The notes: generated from the letters alone by a model not told the origin. A DNA stretch of 64,000 nucleotides from Gracilibacillus suaedae (GCF_017599345.1 NZ_JAGFVL010000020.1:124001-188000), one strand, 5' to 3'. Shown: positions 1 through 8,935, counted from the stretch's first letter. A program made the numbers and translations.

Positions 1-1
1 C

Positions 2-277
2 TCTCGTATCTTTAACGCTATTAAAGAGGAATATACGCAAACTAAAGAAATCGTCTTAACTATCACAGGACAAGAGGAATTACTTGATAACCGTCACAAC
101 ATCAAAGACTCTGTAAGATTACGTAATCCATTGGTTGATCCATTGAATTTATTACAAGTTCAACTCGTTTCACAATTACGCAATCAGGGAGAGGAAAGCG
201 AGCAATATGATGAACTGTTAATGGAAGCTCTGCTTACCATTAATGGTGTTGCTGCCGGACTGCGTAATACAGGTTAA
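2..277 (+). CDS. ppc: Phosphoenolpyruvate carboxylase, C-terminal end (partial)
   Basis: The reading frame enters from the left edge and ends at TAA 275-277, giving 91 residues. The stretch RLRNPLVDPLNLLQVQLVSQ and the terminal AAGLRNTG match the conserved C-terminus of phosphoenolpyruvate carboxylase, which forms oxaloacetate from PEP and bicarbonate to refill the TCA cycle. The terminal Asn-Thr-Gly is the usual end of this enzyme family. Only the last tenth of the protein is present, so catalytic residues cannot be checked. A good terminator follows directly, so it is the last gene of its transcript. Confidence 0.93.
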   Translation, partial: SRIFNAIKEEYTQTKEIVLTITGQEELLDNRHNIKDSVRLRNPLVDPLNLLQVQLVSQLRNQGEESEQYDELLMEALLTINGVAAGLRNTG

Positions 278-290
278 AATATTCTTGAGA

Positions 291-327
291 AAGCCTTTAA
301 GTACACATTGCTTAGAGGCTTTTTTTC
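291..327 (+). terminator. Rho-independent terminator after ppc
   Basis: The stem AAGCCTTTAAG / CTTAGAGGCTT (11 bp, one G-U type mismatch) with a 9-nt loop is followed by a run of T, 14 nt after the ppc stop codon. Confidence 0.85.
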
Positions 328-657
328 ATGGTATAGGAAAATTGATACGCTCGGACGATTTGAATAAAGATAGTGGCGTTTAAAGCCCCGTCCAAAAACT
401 AAGTGATTTTCACTCAAACGTCCTGATAGGCAAAAATCAACTTCGAGTCGTTTCTCTTAGTGATACCTTTATCCCTTTGATTCTCAAGTTGTTATGTTTC
501 TAATCTTGTGGCTTTATTCTTATAAACGGGTTTAACGTTCCATTAATCATGGTAAAGGGTTAGTAAATCCATCAAATTTCATATACTTTACCTTAAACAA
601 ACCACGTACTCTACTCCGTTCCATCCAGAAATTTGTGTCTAAAATATGAACTAATTG
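328..657. other. Gene-free stretch, no feature recognised
   Basis: About 330 bp between the ppc terminator and the next promoter. No open frame with a ribosome binding site is visible on either strand. It could be an intergenic repeat or the remains of a mobile element, but no transposase motif or terminal inverted repeat was found. Confidence 0.4.
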
Positions 658-686
658 TTACAAAAATATGAACCTTATGTTATACT
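658..686 (+). promoter_or_regulatory. Sigma-A-like promoter for the small membrane protein gene
   Basis: TTACAA at 658-663 and TATACT at 681-686 with a 17-bp spacer lie 45 bp upstream of the start at 732. Confidence 0.5.
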
Positions 687-731
687 AATGTTGAAAACAC
701 TTACAAACTTTAAAACTTGAGGTGACTCAGT

Positions 732-1013
732 ATGGATATACTATTAACTTTCTTGCTGATTTTTAGCTTCACTCCTTTTTTACTTTGGGGCGACAACTGG
801 AAGAAAACTGCGATAGGCCAAATACCTTTTGTTATAGGTGCATGGTTTACCTTTGTAAAATATGTAACCGCTGGAATAGGACCTGGAGAGGCCTATTTAT
901 GGGGGATATTCATTGCCAATCTGGTATACGGTCATATTGCCTTTACTATCGTGTTACTTGAAATGCGAAAATCTATTAAAATACGTCAACCAATGGTACA
1001 ACAAAATAATTAA
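732..1013 (+). CDS. Small integral membrane protein, function unknown
   Basis: A 93-residue protein with a plausible promoter, a Shine-Dalgarno (GAGGTG about 9 nt upstream) and its own terminator, so it looks like a real monocistronic gene. Residues about 1-20, 28-46 and 54-76 are hydrophobic and could form two or three membrane helices. The C-terminal 17 residues are charged and polar (RKSIKIRQP) and probably cytosolic. I recognise no family. Its position between ppc and glycerate kinase gives no functional hint. Confidence 0.7.
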   Translation: MDILLTFLLIFSFTPFLLWGDNWKKTAIGQIPFVIGAWFTFVKYVTAGIGPGEAYLWGIFIANLVYGHIAFTIVLLEMRKSIKIRQPMVQQNN

Positions 1014-1015
1014 TC

Positions 1016-1048
1016 AAGATGATGTGATTGTTGCATCATCTTTTTTTT
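1016..1048 (+). terminator. Rho-independent terminator after the small membrane protein gene
   Basis: Perfect 9-bp stem AAGATGATG / CATCATCTT with a 9-nt loop, running into eight T residues just after the stop codon. Confidence 0.88.
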
Positions 1049-1102
1049 ATAAGAAAAGTATATAATCTGCGGTACCAAAGTATCCTCTCTCCCATTTTAA
1101 GA

Positions 1103-1131
1103 TTGATTGAAAGCGGTATCTCCTTTATACT
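1103..1131 (+). promoter_or_regulatory. Sigma-A-like promoter for glycerate kinase
   Basis: TTGATT at 1103-1108 and TATACT at 1126-1131, 17-bp spacer, 36 bp before the start codon. Confidence 0.55.
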
Positions 1132-1167
1132 TTACTAAAAAGTATCTTATTTATTGGAGGAAGTGTT

Positions 1168-2298
1168 ATGAAAATTGTTGTTGCACCTGATTCTTATAAA
1201 GGAAGTCTTTCCGCTACGGAAGTCGCAAATGCGATAAAGACAGCAATTCAAGCAAGTGGAAATCATGAAGTTATCACAAAACCAATGGCAGATGGTGGTG
1301 AAGGCACGATCGAGGCAATTTTATCAGCTACATCTGGAGAACAAGTCCAGATCTCTACACTCGGACCATTAGGCACTACAATTCAGACGAGCTACGCTAT
1401 TATTAACAAGACTACTGCTGTCATTGAAACAGCCATGCATGCAGGATTGTATCAAGTTCCAACTGAAAAGCGAAACCCGGATTTAACAACAACTTTCGGT
1501 ATGGGACAAGCGATTCTCGATGCATTAGATAAAGGCTGTCAGGAAATCATTGTCGGTCTCGGTGGTAGTGCTACGAATGATGGTGGTTTAGGTTTATTAC
1601 AAGCACTTGGATTAAAAGCATTTGATAAAAATGGTAATGCTGTCGATAAATTCGGCAAAGACCTATTACGTATTGACACTGTTCAACTGGATGATTTAGA
1701 CCCTCGTATTCAAGATGTTGATTTTCGAATTGCATGTGATGTCGATAATCCTTTATGTGGAAAGCTTGGTGCAAGTGCTATATACGGTCCACAAAAAGGC
1801 GCATCCTCGGAACAAATCCGCTTATATGATAATGCTCTAAACAAGTTTGCTCATCTGATAGAAGATCAATTACATCATCGTTGGCAGCAGGTTCCCGGTG
1901 CTGGTGCTGCTGGTGGTCTAGGATTCGCATTCCTGGCACTTGGTGGTCAATTAGAATCTGGAGCCTCTTTAATTGCTGATGCTATCCATCTAGAACAAAG
2001 TATCAAAGCAGCTGACCTTATTTTTACTGGTGAGGGTCAAAGTGATGAACAAACCTTATATGGAAAAGCACCCGGTTTTGTGGCAGAAACTGCTAATAAC
2101 TATAACACACCAACCATTTTATTATCTGGCAGTTTGGGAGGTAATACCGCAAAATTAAGACAACATTTCGCAGGCTGTTTTTCCATTGTTAATCAGCCCT
2201 TAAGCCTGGCGGAATGTATGGAAAACACCTCGACTTTGTTAAAGGAACAAATACTGCAAATTATGTCATTGATTCAAGCAATAAAGAAAGAGAGATAA
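1168..2298 (+). CDS. glxK: Glycerate kinase (GarK/GlxK family)
   Basis: A 376-residue protein of the usual family length. It phosphorylates glycerate with ATP, feeding it into glycolysis. The N-terminus (MKIVVAPDSYKGSLSA), the MADGGEGT motif near residue 46 and the IVGLGGSATNDGGLGLLQAL motif near residues 128-147 are diagnostic of the type-1 glycerate kinase fold; PGAGAAGGLGFA and FTGEGQSDEQT are further conserved blocks. The start is ATG after TTGGAGGAAG. It has its own promoter and lies 64 bp before the PRPP synthetase gene, so the two may be co-transcribed. Whether the product is 2- or 3-phosphoglycerate cannot be read from sequence alone. Confidence 0.93.
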   Translation: MKIVVAPDSYKGSLSATEVANAIKTAIQASGNHEVITKPMADGGEGTIEAILSATSGEQVQISTLGPLGTTIQTSYAIINKTTAVIETAMHAGLYQVPTEKRNPDLTTTFGMGQAILDALDKGCQEIIVGLGGSATNDGGLGLLQALGLKAFDKNGNAVDKFGKDLLRIDTVQLDDLDPRIQDVDFRIACDVDNPLCGKLGASAIYGPQKGASSEQIRLYDNALNKFAHLIEDQLHHRWQQVPGAGAAGGLGFAFLALGGQLESGASLIADAIHLEQSIKAADLIFTGEGQSDEQTLYGKAPGFVAETANNYNTPTILLSGSLGGNTAKLRQHFAGCFSIVNQPLSLAECMENTSTLLKEQILQIMSLIQAIKKER

Positions 2299-2362
2299 CT
2301 TGTTTCATTTGTCGCTTTTTGCGATAATGTAAGAGACATACATTAATTAGGAGGTCTTTTGC

Positions 2363-3313
2363 TTGAACGATACATACAATGATACCAAATTGAAAGTTTT
2401 TTCTTTAAACTCCAACTTGCCTCTCGCTGAAGAAATCGCTCATCATATTGGTATTGAATTAGGTAAGTCATCTGTCAAAACATTTAGTGACGGAGAAATT
2501 CAAATTAATATTGAAGAAAGCATCCGAGGTTGTGATGTTTTCGTTATTCAATCAACGTGTGATCCTGTTGAAGACCATATGATGGAATTATTAATTATGA
2601 TAGATGCTTTGAAGAGGGCTTCTGCAGCATCCATTAATGTTGTGATTCCTTATTATGGTTATGCGCGTCAGGATCGAAAATCTCGTGCACGCGAACCAAT
2701 CACAGCTAAGCTGATCGCAGACTTAATTCAGAAAGCTGGTGCAGACCGAATTATATCCATTGATTTACATGCACCCCAAGCTCAGGGCTTTTTCAATATT
2801 CCTGTAGACCCCATTACAGCTGTCCCTATTATCGGAAGCTATTTGGATGCAAAACAATTAGAGAATATTGTTGTAGTAGCACCTGACCATAGCAGTGTAT
2901 CACGGGCCAGACATTTAGCTGATCAGTTAAAAGCACCGATAGCTATTGTAGACCGCAGAGGTCCAAGAGACAGTGCATCTACTATCAATATCGTAGGTGA
3001 TGTTGAAAACAAAACAGCAATTATTATAGATGATATTATTGATACTGGGCGACGTATTACGACCAGTGCAGAGGCATTAAGAAAACATGGCGCAAATCTG
3101 GTATATGCGTGTACAACACACCCTGTACTTTCGGGTATAGCCGTCAATAAAATTGCTGAATCCGATATAAGAGAATTAATTGTTACGAATACAATTCCTT
3201 TATCCGAAGAAAAACAAATCGATAAAATTACACAATTAACTGTAGCCCCTGTTGCTGCCGAAGCAATTATCCGTTTATATGAACATCAATCTGTCAGCTC
3301 ACTGTATAACTAA
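2363..3313 (+). CDS. prs: Ribose-phosphate pyrophosphokinase paralog with altered PRPP-binding loops
   Basis: A 316-residue protein close to Bacillus PRPP synthetase along its whole length; the reaction is ribose 5-phosphate plus ATP to PRPP. The start is TTG after AGGAGGTCTTTTGC. Intact elements are [20 protein letters not shown], the catalytic loop [18 protein letters not shown] and the active-site [11 protein letters not shown]. Other normally near-invariant positions differ: the usual PDHGGVTRAR reads [15 protein letters not shown] reads DRRGP, and the PRPP-binding loop DDIIDTAGTI reads [10 protein letters not shown]. The housekeeping prs of Bacillaceae usually sits beside glmU, so this is probably a second, specialised or regulatory copy. 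A terminator follows. Enzymatic activity is uncertain. Confidence 0.88.
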   Translation: MNDTYNDTKLKVFSLNSNLPLAEEIAHHIGIELGKSSVKTFSDGEIQINIEESIRGCDVFVIQSTCDPVEDHMMELLIMIDALKRASAASINVVIPYYGYARQDRKSRAREPITAKLIADLIQKAGADRIISIDLHAPQAQGFFNIPVDPITAVPIIGSYLDAKQLENIVVVAPDHSSVSRARHLADQLKAPIAIVDRRGPRDSASTINIVGDVENKTAIIIDDIIDTGRRITTSAEALRKHGANLVYACTTHPVLSGIAVNKIAESDIRELIVTNTIPLSEEKQIDKITQLTVAPVAAEAIIRLYEHQSVSSLYN

Positions 3314-3327
3314 AGCATAAACTAATG

Positions 3328-3369
3328 ATATAGCAGCTGGTATGTAGAAAACCAGTTGCTATATTTTAT
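3328..3369 (+). terminator. Rho-independent terminator after prs
   Basis: Stem ATATAGCAGCTGGT / ACCAGTTGCTATAT (14 bp, one mismatch) followed by a T-rich tail, 14 nt after the prs stop. Confidence 0.82.
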
Positions 3370-3704
3370 TGCCTGACATTTCTTGTTATTTCCACCCTAA
3401 TTCATCACCACACTTTTGATTTAACCAATTCTTCATATGATTCTTCCATAGTCGCAACGTCCATCATTGCATCCCCACTTTAATTATCGATTGATTTACA
3501 ACAATTAACTTTCTCCTATTCTTCTAGCCAATAGTAATAGCTGAGTCAACATACTAACACATCGTAAAACAGCGAAGAACATAGATGAGTCATTACCGTT
3601 TTCACGTTTTCCTTCTTTTCTTGTCAGCTTATCATACTGACTTTTTTTTGCACACCTTCTGGGCGAATACATATGATAGCCATATAAAGAGAGGAAGAGA
3701 TGTC
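3370..3704 (+). other. Long leader region before the ABC importer, with a weak hairpin
   Basis: About 335 bp without a supported gene. At 3623-3641 a short stem GTCAG / CTGAC precedes eight T residues (to 3649), about 55 bp before the permease start, so it could be an attenuator or the end of an untranslated leader. The TPP-box pattern CTGAGA plus ACCTGA was looked for and is not present. Confidence 0.35.
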
Positions 3705-4460
3705 ATGCGAAAAAAAGTAACTATACCACAATTGATTACCATCTCCTCCCCGATCTGCTTACTTCTATTATGGGAGTTTTGTTCACAATTCGAGATATTA
3801 GACCCTCGTTTCTTTCCAGCACCCTCTTTAATCATACAAACTCTTATGCAGATGGGAGAGACTGGGGAGCTTTTTACACACGTCACTGTTAGTTTAACCC
3901 GGATTGTATTTGGGTTCTTACTAGGGGTTATTCCTGCAATATGTATTGGGCTGTTAATGGGAATGTACCGGTATTTCAGACATTTTTTCTCACCAATCAT
4001 CATGATTTTTATGCCGATTCCAACTTTAGCGATGCTTCCAATTATCCTTATTTTATTCGGGATCGGGGAATTCTCAAAAATGATTACCATTGCGATTAGT
4101 GTCTTTTTTCCAGTGGCTATCAATACCGCAGCAGGTGTAGCGAATATCGATAAGATCTACGTGGACGTTGCCAAGAATTATCAAGCCAATGCAAAAGACT
4201 TCTTTTTCAAAATTGCACTTCCCGGTTCATTACCAGTTATGCTTGAAGGGATCCAAATGGGTCAGGCGATTGCATTGCTGACAATAGTAGCAGCAGAAAT
4301 GATTGGTGCTAACTCGGGAATCGGCTATCTAATTTGGATGAATTACAAAGCCTTTTTACTGCCACAAATGTATGTCGGCTTATTGCTTATTTCGTTTTTT
4401 GGTTACTTTTTCTCCTTATTACTAAGAGGAATAGAACGAAAATTATTGCTCTGGAAATAA
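3705..4460 (+). CDS. ABC importer permease, SsuC/TauC/ThiX type
   Basis: A 251-residue membrane protein with about six hydrophobic helices and the EAA-type loop of BPD permeases (VAKNYQANAKDFFFKIALPGSLPVMLEGI, about residues 154-182). Start: an upstream in-frame start at 3585 exists, but ATG 3705 is preceded by GAGAGGAAGAG and begins MRKKVTIPQLI, a typical N-terminus. The family transports aliphatic sulfonates, taurine, thiamine precursors or similar small molecules. The ATPase gene follows after 20 bp and the binding lipoprotein gene after that, so this is a complete importer operon. The substrate is not determined by sequence. Confidence 0.88.
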   Translation: MRKKVTIPQLITISSPICLLLLWEFCSQFEILDPRFFPAPSLIIQTLMQMGETGELFTHVTVSLTRIVFGFLLGVIPAICIGLLMGMYRYFRHFFSPIIMIFMPIPTLAMLPIILILFGIGEFSKMITIAISVFFPVAINTAAGVANIDKIYVDVAKNYQANAKDFFFKIALPGSLPVMLEGIQMGQAIALLTIVAAEMIGANSGIGYLIWMNYKAFLLPQMYVGLLLISFFGYFFSLLLRGIERKLLLWK

Positions 4461-4480
4461 CGTAGAAAAGAGGGATAAAG

Positions 4481-5251
4481 TTGTCAAAAATTGAGATTAA
4501 TCAGCTTTCGAAAAAATTTATTAAACGAGATAAGTTTATTGAAGCTTTACAGGACATCACATTATCGATTCAACCAGGGGAATTCGTTTGTTTACTAGGT
4601 CCAAGTGGCTGTGGAAAAACAACCTTACTTAGAATTTTAGCTAATTTAGAAAAACCAAGTTCTGGTGAAGTAATGATTCACCAAAAAGATAAAGAAAAGC
4701 CGTTACAATCGATGGTTTTTCAGGAGAATGGAATTATTCCTTGGCTCACTGTGGAAGAAAATGTTGCATTCGGGTTAAAAATGAGACATTTACCAAGTGC
4801 TTATATAAAAGAGCGCACTGAATATTATTTATATAAAGTCGGTTTAACTAATTTCAAACGATTGTATCCGAAAGAACTATCTGGCGGTATGAAGCAGCGA
4901 GTTAGTATTGCGCGTGCTTTTGCGAATGACCCGGAAATTTTGTTAATGGATGAACCATTTGCAGCCTTAGATGAACAGAACAAATTCATTTTGCAAGAAG
5001 AATTACTTTCGATTTGGCAGGAAACAAAGAAAACGGTTCTTTTTATCACCCATAGTATTGATGAAGCATTACTGCTTAGTGATCGAATTTTGCTAATGAG
5101 CTCACAACCCGGAAGAATTGTGAAAGACATTAACATTGAAATGGAACGATCACGGTCAATTGAAAAAGTGCGATCCGATTCAGCCATGACAGACATTTTC
5201 TTAGATGTATGGGAGCATCTACAAAATGAAGTAAAGCAAGCCAGGTTATAG
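4481..5251 (+). CDS. ABC importer ATPase, SsuB/TauB/ThiZ type
   Basis: A 256-residue nucleotide-binding subunit. It shows Walker [10 protein letters not shown] near residues 40-48, the ABC signature LSGGMKQR, Walker [13 protein letters not shown] and the switch histidine in [25 protein letters not shown] is the Q-loop region characteristic of sulfonate/taurine/nitrate-type importers. The start is TTG after AAAGAGGGATAAAG. It energises uptake through the preceding permease. The stop codon is followed within 30 bp by the start of the binding protein. Confidence 0.92.
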   Translation: MSKIEINQLSKKFIKRDKFIEALQDITLSIQPGEFVCLLGPSGCGKTTLLRILANLEKPSSGEVMIHQKDKEKPLQSMVFQENGIIPWLTVEENVAFGLKMRHLPSAYIKERTEYYLYKVGLTNFKRLYPKELSGGMKQRVSIARAFANDPEILLMDEPFAALDEQNKFILQEELLSIWQETKKTVLFITHSIDEALLLSDRILLMSSQPGRIVKDINIEMERSRSIEKVRSDSAMTDIFLDVWEHLQNEVKQARL

Positions 5252-5277
5252 TGAGTAATTGTAATGGAGGAATAACA

Positions 5278-6348
5278 ATGAAAAAATTTCTATTTTCAAT
5301 TATGGCAGTTGCTGCGTTTTTGGTTGTAAGTGGTTGTCAATCATCCGGTTCCGGTCAACAAAATGACGGCGAAAATTCTGATTCTTTAACACCTCTTGAA
5401 GAAAGCGCCAAAGTTGTAATCGCAGAGGATGGATCTGCTTCTGGAGCAGGCTTTTACATCGCTAAGGATAAAGGTTATTTTGAGGAGTATAACATTGAAG
5501 TAGAATTCGCAACTTTCGGCAACAGTGATGAAATGTTGCCTGCTGTTGCAGCTGGTGAAGTTGATGTAGCCGGAGGTATATCTTCTGCTTCCTTCTTCAA
5601 TTCAATCGCACAAGGTATTGATGTTCGCTTTATTGCTGACAAAGGTCATAACAATCAAGGCAGTTCCTATTTTACCTTTGTTGTAAGAGAAGATTTAAAA
5701 GATGACATTAAAGCTTATTCTGATGTAAAAGGTAAAAAAATTGCTGTTTCCACAGAAAACGGTGTTGATCATTATATTTACAATGAAATGCTGAAACATG
5801 CCGAGGTTTCTCCAGATGAAGTAGAATTTGTCTTGATGAGTGACTTTGGTAATATGATGTCTGCGATGGGAAATGAACAAATAGATCTTGCTTTACAGAT
5901 TGAACCTCTTATTACACAAGGGGAGAACCAAGGCATACACCAGCGTTTCCACGATGCAACAGACTATGCTCCGGAGGCTCAAATTGCAATGGTTTTAGGT
6001 TCACCAAAATTTTTAACAGAACGACGAGATGTTGCAGTTCGATTTATGGCAGCATACTTAAGAGGAGTTCGTGATTACCATGACGTCTTTATAAAGGATA
6101 ACGATGACGACGGTGAAGTTATCTCTATTATGGCCAATCACACAGCACTTAAAGATGAAAAGCTATGGGAAGAAGTCGGTGTAACTGGCTTAAACCCAAA
6201 TGGCTACATTTTTGAAGAAGATGTCGAAAAACAATACCAATTCTACAAAGAAAATGGTGCGATTCAAGGAGAATTAGATTTCGATCAAATTATTGATATG
6301 TCGCTTGTTGAGGAAGCACTAGATTTAATTGGAACATATGAAGAATAA
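5278..6348 (+). CDS. ABC importer substrate-binding lipoprotein (NMT1/THI5-SsuA fold)
   Basis: A 356-residue lipoprotein. The ATG at 5278 is chosen because GGAGG lies 9 nt upstream and the protein then starts with a proper signal peptide (MKKFLFSIMAVAAFLVVSGC); the in-frame GTG at 5251 would add nine residues in front of it. The lipobox is VVSGC with Cys20. The mature part (GAGFYIAKDKGYFEEYNIEV, LPAVAAGEVDVAGG) is typical of NMT1/THI5-like and SsuA-like receptors for pyrimidine precursors or sulfonates. It captures substrate outside the membrane for the two preceding subunits. Confidence 0.88.
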   Translation: MKKFLFSIMAVAAFLVVSGCQSSGSGQQNDGENSDSLTPLEESAKVVIAEDGSASGAGFYIAKDKGYFEEYNIEVEFATFGNSDEMLPAVAAGEVDVAGGISSASFFNSIAQGIDVRFIADKGHNNQGSSYFTFVVREDLKDDIKAYSDVKGKKIAVSTENGVDHYIYNEMLKHAEVSPDEVEFVLMSDFGNMMSAMGNEQIDLALQIEPLITQGENQGIHQRFHDATDYAPEAQIAMVLGSPKFLTERRDVAVRFMAAYLRGVRDYHDVFIKDNDDDGEVISIMANHTALKDEKLWEEVGVTGLNPNGYIFEEDVEKQYQFYKENGAIQGELDFDQIIDMSLVEEALDLIGTYEE

Positions 6349-6447
6349 TAATTCCCCTTCCTATTTCAATCTAATAAATGGTTATTACAGGAAATTATTG
6401 ATAGAATGTAATAAACATTAATTAGTAAATGGAGTAGGAGGGATTGT

Positions 6448-6975
6448 ATGGACGTATTAGAAGCTATTAAAAACAGAAGAGAAATTACAAGATACCTAGA
6501 TCGTGAGATTGATAAGGAAGTATTGGAAGCAGTAGTTGATGCTACCTATTTTGCTCCTACAGGAAATAATTTACCATCCAAAGATATTATCGTTATCACT
6601 GATTCAGAAAAATTAGTTGCTCTAAAAGACACCACACCATTTATGCCATGGATTGCCGACGCTAAAGCTGCTATTGCAATCACGGGTCGACCGGATATTA
6701 GTAAGTATTGGTTACAGGACAGTTCGATTGCAGCCGGATATTGCTGGCTAGCAGCGGTAGAACAAGGATTAGTTGGTGCTTTCGGCGCCATCTATCACGC
6801 TGAAGATCCAGAAGAATCAGAGAAACGTGAAAGTCATGCCAGAAAAGTCTTAGCTATTCCTGAAGATCGACGAGTAGTGGCCATCATCGGTCTTGGTTAT
6901 CCAGCTGAGACAAAACCACCGAAAAAGCATATACCAAAAGAAGAAATGGTACATTATGAATATTTTGGGGATTAA
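6448..6975 (+). CDS. Nitroreductase-family flavoprotein
   Basis: A 175-residue protein of the FMN-dependent nitroreductase fold. The N-terminal block AIKNRREITRYLDREIDKEVLEAVVDATYFAPTGNN, with the RR of the FMN phosphate site and the APTGNN loop, is diagnostic, and VVAIIGLGYPAE near the C-terminus is conserved. The start follows GTAGGAGGGATTGT. It lies 99 bp after the importer genes on the same strand with no clear terminator between, so it may reduce the imported compound or a derivative. The physiological substrate is unknown. Confidence 0.85.
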   Translation: MDVLEAIKNRREITRYLDREIDKEVLEAVVDATYFAPTGNNLPSKDIIVITDSEKLVALKDTTPFMPWIADAKAAIAITGRPDISKYWLQDSSIAAGYCWLAAVEQGLVGAFGAIYHAEDPEESEKRESHARKVLAIPEDRRVVAIIGLGYPAETKPPKKHIPKEEMVHYEYFGD

Positions 6976-7061
6976 TGATTGTTGGTTTTGACAGTTTACT
7001 TTCTCAACTTTTTACACTTACCGTAACTTCACATTCATGCGTGACTATGATTTCAAGAACA

Positions 7062-7115
7062 TTTACTGGCAACTTTTTGATTTTACTGGCAACTCTGGAC
7101 CTTTTACTGGCAACT
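7062..7115. repeat. Three 13-bp direct repeats spaced 20-21 bp
   Basis: TTTACTGGCAACT occurs at 7062-7074, 7082-7094 and 7103-7115. Start-to-start distances are 20 and 21 bp, about two helical turns, so all three lie on one face of DNA. They sit between the converging nitroreductase and DUF2264 genes. Confidence 0.85.
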
Positions 7116-7120
7116 ATATC

Positions 7121-7153
7121 AATAGAAGCGGGGATTATCCCCGCTTCTCTATT
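7121..7153. terminator. Strong hairpin between convergent genes, possible bidirectional terminator
   Basis: Perfect stem AGAAGCGGGG / CCCCGCTTCT with a 5-nt loop, extended by AAT/ATT pairs. The stop codon of the DUF2264 gene lies in the loop region. No long T run follows on either strand, so termination is plausible but unproven. Confidence 0.5.
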
Positions 7154-8925
7154 AAATCAGCCAATTTCCACTCTTTGTCTTCTAGATAAATGATCCCGTT
7201 CTCTAATCTTGGCAACTCTGCTTTCGCTTGTGTCGGTGATCCGTAAAAGGCATGCATAAATAGATGAGTTCCCTTGTTTAATGATTTCGTTAGTGTTGGG
7301 ATTACGGTCCGTTTCTGCATCAAATTCGTATTGGCATTTGGAAAAATATGCTTATATTCAGCTCCTCCAGTAAGAGCAAGAGCTGATACTTTGCCATGCT
7401 CTGTTACCACTGCATTTTCATCTAAATCATTTTCGGAATCTGTTAATCCAAGTGCAAAGCCTCCATCAGCTATGTCGAGTGGTCGTTTGGAGGTAATTTC
7501 ATGAATACGTACGTGCCAAGGTAATCCAGGAATGATCCATGTGTGGATGACAACATCTTGCCACGGTGCCCACCTCATATAGATATAATCATTTTCCACC
7601 TTTTTTTCCATGACTTGTCTCTTAACACGATACAAATGATCTTGTTCACTGATTGCTAACATATTATCAAAGGCACCTTGATCCAGTCCCCACTCTCCTC
7701 GCGGTACACTAAAACCAAAATAATTCGAGTAAGCAAACTTCTCATATTTAGCAGAGGTATGAGTATGAGCATTTGTGTGCTTATAACCAGAAGTAAAAGC
7801 TACAACATGTTCGTCATGACGTTTGATTAATAAGGAAGCTTTTGCAAGTCGTTTTGATTTTGGCAGCGAAGGCATTGGCTGCTCATCCACTTGCCAAAAA
7901 GGATGATCCTCAGGCAAAGCTAATAGAAAAAAAGATTTAAATGCCCAATACGGTGAGCCTGGTGCATTATAGTTTTCTGCCATAAAAAGATTTGGATAAT
8001 GATAGCCAATCGATAAAGTACCATCAGGCAGAAAAATATCTTGTTTACACCAGTAGCGAAAATGTCTGAGAATGATTCCTTTGACAGTACCTAAAGGAAT
8101 GTCTTCCAAACCCGCATAGACATAAGCACTCCAGAACGAACATTGGGCAAATCGATAGGTTAGACTACGTCCATATGGAAGTGCCCGTCCATCCTCACTA
8201 AACCAGTGGAGAAAATCCCTTGCGAACAAAATAGCTCTTTCTTTATAGACCTTCGCACGTTCAGGGTCATCTTTTTCCATGACGGTAGCATAGAATAATC
8301 CATAATAATGAAGTGCAAAAGGTGTGTAATAATCGACATGAGCTACTTCGCCATCCTTATACCAACCTTCACCTAAGTAAAAATCATCAATCCTGTTTAA
8401 ATTTTGTTCAATGGTTGTTTGATCGTAAGGTGCTCCAACTTGTTTCAAACCGATGTTCACGATCACTGCGAAAAATAACCAGTTACAATCATGGGCAGCG
8501 TGCTGATTGATTTGAGATAACCAGTTTACCAGATTTTCTTGTTGATCTTCGCTTAATGGTTCCCAAAATTGTTCCGGAGCTAGACACAAGGCATATCCGA
8601 AAGCTGCCATCTCGACAATACGCTGGTCATAGTCATGGATTTCGCCCCAGTAACCTTCACTTTCTCGATTTGTACCATTAATAATTCCTTGCAAATGTTT
8701 CGACCATAAAGCAGTACGGCCACTAGATGCAAGGAAAGGTGCCGCTCCCCATAAAACTCTTGAAAAACATTCAAGTCCCGCTACATTTCCCGAGTAGGCT
8801 GCAGCTGTCTGCCCCACTCTTATCCGTGAGTTTGTTTGATCATAATGTGGCTCAAGCGGTGCCCACATATCTAGTAATACTTTCTCTAAATCTTTTTTCG
8901 AACGTAAAGGATTCTGCTGCAACAT
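7135..8925 (-). CDS. DUF2264 family protein, probable carbohydrate-active enzyme
   Basis: A 596-residue protein without a signal peptide, hence cytoplasmic. It looks like DUF2264 (COG4289): LWAPLEPHYD-type opening, GQTAAAYSGNVAGLECFSRVLWGAAPFLAS, HDCNWLFFAVIVNIGLKQVG and GEWGLDQGAFDNMLAISEQ. Many Trp, Tyr and Phe and helix-rich repeats suggest an (alpha/alpha)6 toroid followed by a beta-rich part. The start is the second of two adjacent ATGs, 6 nt after TAGGAGGA; that ribosome binding site overlaps the stop of the preceding gene. It is the last gene of a long operon with a heparinase II/III-like gene, two-component regulator and sugar importer. From memory, some DUF2264 proteins are assigned to CAZy GH154 (exo-beta-glucuronidases); I could not verify this here. 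Confidence 0.82.
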   Translation of the reverse strand: MLQQNPLRSKKDLEKVLLDMWAPLEPHYDQTNSRIRVGQTAAAYSGNVAGLECFSRVLWGAAPFLASSGRTALWSKHLQGIINGTNRESEGYWGEIHDYDQRIVEMAAFGYALCLAPEQFWEPLSEDQQENLVNWLSQINQHAAHDCNWLFFAVIVNIGLKQVGAPYDQTTIEQNLNRIDDFYLGEGWYKDGEVAHVDYYTPFALHYYGLFYATVMEKDDPERAKVYKERAILFARDFLHWFSEDGRALPYGRSLTYRFAQCSFWSAYVYAGLEDIPLGTVKGIILRHFRYWCKQDIFLPDGTLSIGYHYPNLFMAENYNAPGSPYWAFKSFFLLALPEDHPFWQVDEQPMPSLPKSKRLAKASLLIKRHDEHVVAFTSGYKHTNAHTHTSAKYEKFAYSNYFGFSVPRGEWGLDQGAFDNMLAISEQDHLYRVKRQVMEKKVENDYIYMRWAPWQDVVIHTWIIPGLPWHVRIHEITSKRPLDIADGGFALGLTDSENDLDENAVVTEHGKVSALALTGGAEYKHIFPNANTNLMQKRTVIPTLTKSLNKGTHLFMHAFYGSPTQAKAELPRLENGIIYLEDKEWKLADLIEKRG

Positions 8926-8935
8926 CATGTTCCTC

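Noticed and set aside
328-657. A degraded transposase before the small membrane protein gene
   Set aside because: Neither strand gives a readable transposase fragment, and no terminal inverted repeats or target duplication were seen.
3430-3704. A TPP or other riboswitch before the NMT1-type importer
   Set aside because: The conserved thi-box segments were not found; only a short 5-bp stem with a T run is present.
7062-7115. A small CRISPR array
   Set aside because: Repeats are only 13 bp with 7-8 bp between them and there are no cas genes nearby.
6975-7193. A 72-codon plus-strand open frame after the nitroreductase gene
   Set aside because: It crosses the TTTACTGGCAACT repeats and the hairpin and reads into the 3' end of the opposite-strand DUF2264 gene. 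No convincing start signal.
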